Source: Mesorhizobium neociceri
GTDB taxonomy: Bacteria; Pseudomonadota; Alphaproteobacteria; Rhizobiales; Rhizobiaceae
Reading direction: 5' to 3'
Length of the DNA stretch: 64,000 bases
Assembly (NCBI RefSeq): GCF_013520985.1
Contig: NZ_JACDTY010000001.1
Location: 1-64,000 of the forward strand
Shown: in pieces, positions 62,496 to 64,000 of the stretch
Layout of the letters: every line of letters starts with the position of its first letter
Position numbering within the stretch: position 1 is the first letter of the stretch
Program-made: the position numbers and the translations under genes
The notes under the pieces: generated by a model
Told to the model about the DNA's origin: nothing
Databases searched by the model: none
The model's input: only the letters and a program-made list of their open reading frames with translations

Positions 62496-63992
62496 ATGTC
62501 CGGCCTTGCCATGCCCAAGCCAGACGACGCCACGATGCGCAGGCGCGCAGAGATCGTCGCCGACATGCGTATCATCGTGCCGGGCGAGGGCGTCGTCGAC
62601 GCCACCAACGAAATGCGCGCCTTCGAGAGCGACGGCCTCACCGCCTACCGGCAATTGCCGCTGGTCGTGGTGCTGCCGGAAACGGTGGCGCAGGTGTCGC
62701 GGGTGCTGAAATACTGCAACGACCGCAACATCCGCGTCGTGCCGCGCGGCTCCGGCACCTCGCTCTCCGGCGGTGCACTGCCGCTCGAAGACGCGGTGCT
62801 GTTGGTCATGAGCCGCTTCAACCGCGTCCTCGCGATCGACTATCCCGACCGCGTCGTCGTCGCCCAGCCCGGCGTCACCAATCTCGGCATCACCACTGCC
62901 GTCGAGCAGGAGGGCTTTTACTATGCCCCCGATCCATCCTCCCAGATCGCCTGCTCGATCGGCGGCAATGTCGCGGAAAATTCCGGCGGCGTGCACTGTC
63001 TGAAATACGGCCTGACCGCCAACAATGTGCTGGGCATCGAGATGGTGCTGATGAATGGCGAGGTGGTGCGCCTCGGCGGCAATCATCTCGACAGTGAGGG
63101 CTATGACCTGCTCGGCGTCATGACCGGCTCGGAAGGGCTGCTCGGCGTCGTCACCGAAGTCACCGTGCGCATCCTGAAGAAGCCGGAGACTGCGCGTGCG
63201 CTGCTGATCGGCTTCCCGACCAGCGAGCAGGGCGGCCAGTGCGTCGCCGACATCATCGGCGCCGGCATCATTCCGGGCGGCATGGAGATGATGGACCGCC
63301 CGGCGATCCATGCCGCGGAGGATTTCGTCCATGCCGGCTACCCCCTGGATGTCGAGGCGCTGCTGATCGTCGAACTCGACGGGCCGGGCGTCGAGGTCGA
63401 CCACCTGATCGGTCTCGTCGAGGCGATCGCCTACAGGAACGGCTCCACCACCTGCCGTATTTCGCAGTCCGAACAGGAACGGCTGAGTTTCTGGGCCGGA
63501 CGCAAGGCGGCGTTCCCCGCGGTCGGCCGCATCTCGCCTGACTATTACTGCATGGACGGCACCATCCCGCGCAAGGAACTGCCCAGGGTGCTGGCCGGCA
63601 TGCGCGAATTGTCGGAGAAATATGGGCTCGGCGTCGCCAATGTCTTCCATGCCGGCGACGGCAATCTGCATCCGCTGATCCTCTACGACGCCAATGTGCC
63701 GGGCGAACTCGATAAGGCCGAAAGCTTCGGCGCCGACATATTGCGGCTCTGCGTCAAGGTCGGCGGCGTCTTGACCGGCGAGCACGGTGTTGGTGTCGAA
63801 AAGCGCGATTTGATGCCGGAGATGTTCAACCAGATCGACCTCGACCAGCAAATGCGCGTCAAATGCGCCTTCGATCCCAACCATTTGCTCAACCCCGGCA
63901 AGGTGTTCCCGCAACTGCGCCGCTGCGCCGAGCTTGGACGCATGCATGTGCATCGCGGGCAGGTGGCGTTTCCGGATGTTCCGAGGTTTTGA
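62496..63992 (+). CDS. glcD: Glycolate oxidase subunit GlcD (FAD-linked oxidase)
   Basis: This 498-residue FAD enzyme subunit has the PCMH-type FAD-binding motif PRGSGTSLSGGALP, GGNVAENSGGVHCLKYG, LGVMTGSEGLLGVVTEVT and the C-terminal part with FHAGDGNLHPLI and LTGEHGVGVEKRDLM. GlcD works with GlcE and GlcF to oxidise glycolate to glyoxylate; those genes would follow to the right, outside the window. The start follows AGAGGACGCGGCCC. A perfect inverted repeat lies 20 bp upstream. Confidence 0.92.
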   Translation: MSGLAMPKPDDATMRRRAEIVADMRIIVPGEGVVDATNEMRAFESDGLTAYRQLPLVVVLPETVAQVSRVLKYCNDRNIRVVPRGSGTSLSGGALPLEDAVLLVMSRFNRVLAIDYPDRVVVAQPGVTNLGITTAVEQEGFYYAPDPSSQIACSIGGNVAENSGGVHCLKYGLTANNVLGIEMVLMNGEVVRLGGNHLDSEGYDLLGVMTGSEGLLGVVTEVTVRILKKPETARALLIGFPTSEQGGQCVADIIGAGIIPGGMEMMDRPAIHAAEDFVHAGYPLDVEALLIVELDGPGVEVDHLIGLVEAIAYRNGSTTCRISQSEQERLSFWAGRKAAFPAVGRISPDYYCMDGTIPRKELPRVLAGMRELSEKYGLGVANVFHAGDGNLHPLILYDANVPGELDKAESFGADILRLCVKVGGVLTGEHGVGVEKRDLMPEMFNQIDLDQQMRVKCAFDPNHLLNPGKVFPQLRRCAELGRMHVHRGQVAFPDVPRF

Positions 63993-64000
63993 TGGGAGCA

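Noticed and set aside
1..64000. CRISPR arrays, rRNA and tRNA genes
   Set aside because: No regularly spaced short repeats, rRNA segments or tRNA cloverleaves were seen on either strand. The palindromic repeats are single intergenic elements without spacers.

Overview
The sequence looks like a chromosome segment of a Rhizobiales bacterium, most likely Mesorhizobium or a close relative. The reasons are the high GC, a DUF768 gene (a family I know mainly from Mesorhizobium), palindromic intergenic repeats of the rhizobial type, and an alphaproteobacterial set of core genes (xseA, plant-type gshA, rsmE, lldD with its FadR-type regulator, glcD). No rRNA, tRNA or CRISPR array was recognised.

The window has two parts. 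From about 0.3 to 47.0 kb is an accessory-looking region. It lies between two diverged direct repeats (314-502 and 46811-47019), each ending in the same 22-bp block and each carrying the motif TGTGATACCTATTGTGATAC. An IS transposase is cut by the left edge. From 47.2 kb on is ordinary core genome with short intergenic palindromes.

The accessory part reads as a series of modules. (1) 1.0-5.8 kb, minus strand: Dps, a DUF1275 membrane protein, a DoxX protein, a YtcJ-type amidohydrolase with a Cys/His tail, a XapX protein and an isochorismatase-fold hydrolase. (2) 6.1-14.1 kb, plus strand: a patatin-like lipoprotein, two paralogous HlyD-type adaptors, a double-length ABC-2 permease with no ATPase gene, and a chimeric protein that joins a piece of such a permease to a MscS channel with a cyclic-nucleotide-binding-like domain. 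(3) 14.1-18.6 kb: a gene remnant, a small secreted protein, an Rrf2 regulator next to an NADPH-dependent F420-reductase-like protein, a sensor-less histidine kinase and a type II NADH dehydrogenase. (4) 19.2-27.2 kb: a seven-gene CoA-thioester catabolic operon (acyl-CoA dehydrogenase, two crotonases, CaiB-type CoA-transferase, YWTD beta-propeller, 3-hydroxyacyl-CoA/carnitine-type dehydrogenase, acyl-CoA ligase). (5) 27.7-38.0 kb: a dense signalling block with a nine-PAS soluble kinase, a membrane PAS kinase, two receiver-only and two FixJ-type response regulators, and two AraC-type regulators that are about 96% identical at the DNA level. (6) 38.1-44.6 kb: a frameshifted SnoaL-like gene, a pyruvate:quinone oxidoreductase (PoxB) and a cyoABCD quinol oxidase. 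PoxB and Ndh feed quinone and Cyo reoxidises it, so modules 3 and 6 could form a short non-proton-pumping-input respiratory chain, possibly controlled by the signalling block (inference).

The core part holds a DUF768 gene, a P1-type peptidase, xseA, a LysR regulator divergent from a DUF1127 gene, a repeat-rich DUF937 protein, gshA, rsmE, a conserved hypothetical, a GATase1 protein, a metallophosphatase, lldD with its GntR/FadR regulator, a DUF3422 protein and glcD at the right edge. All statements rest on reading the sequence and recognising families. No searches or alignments were run.
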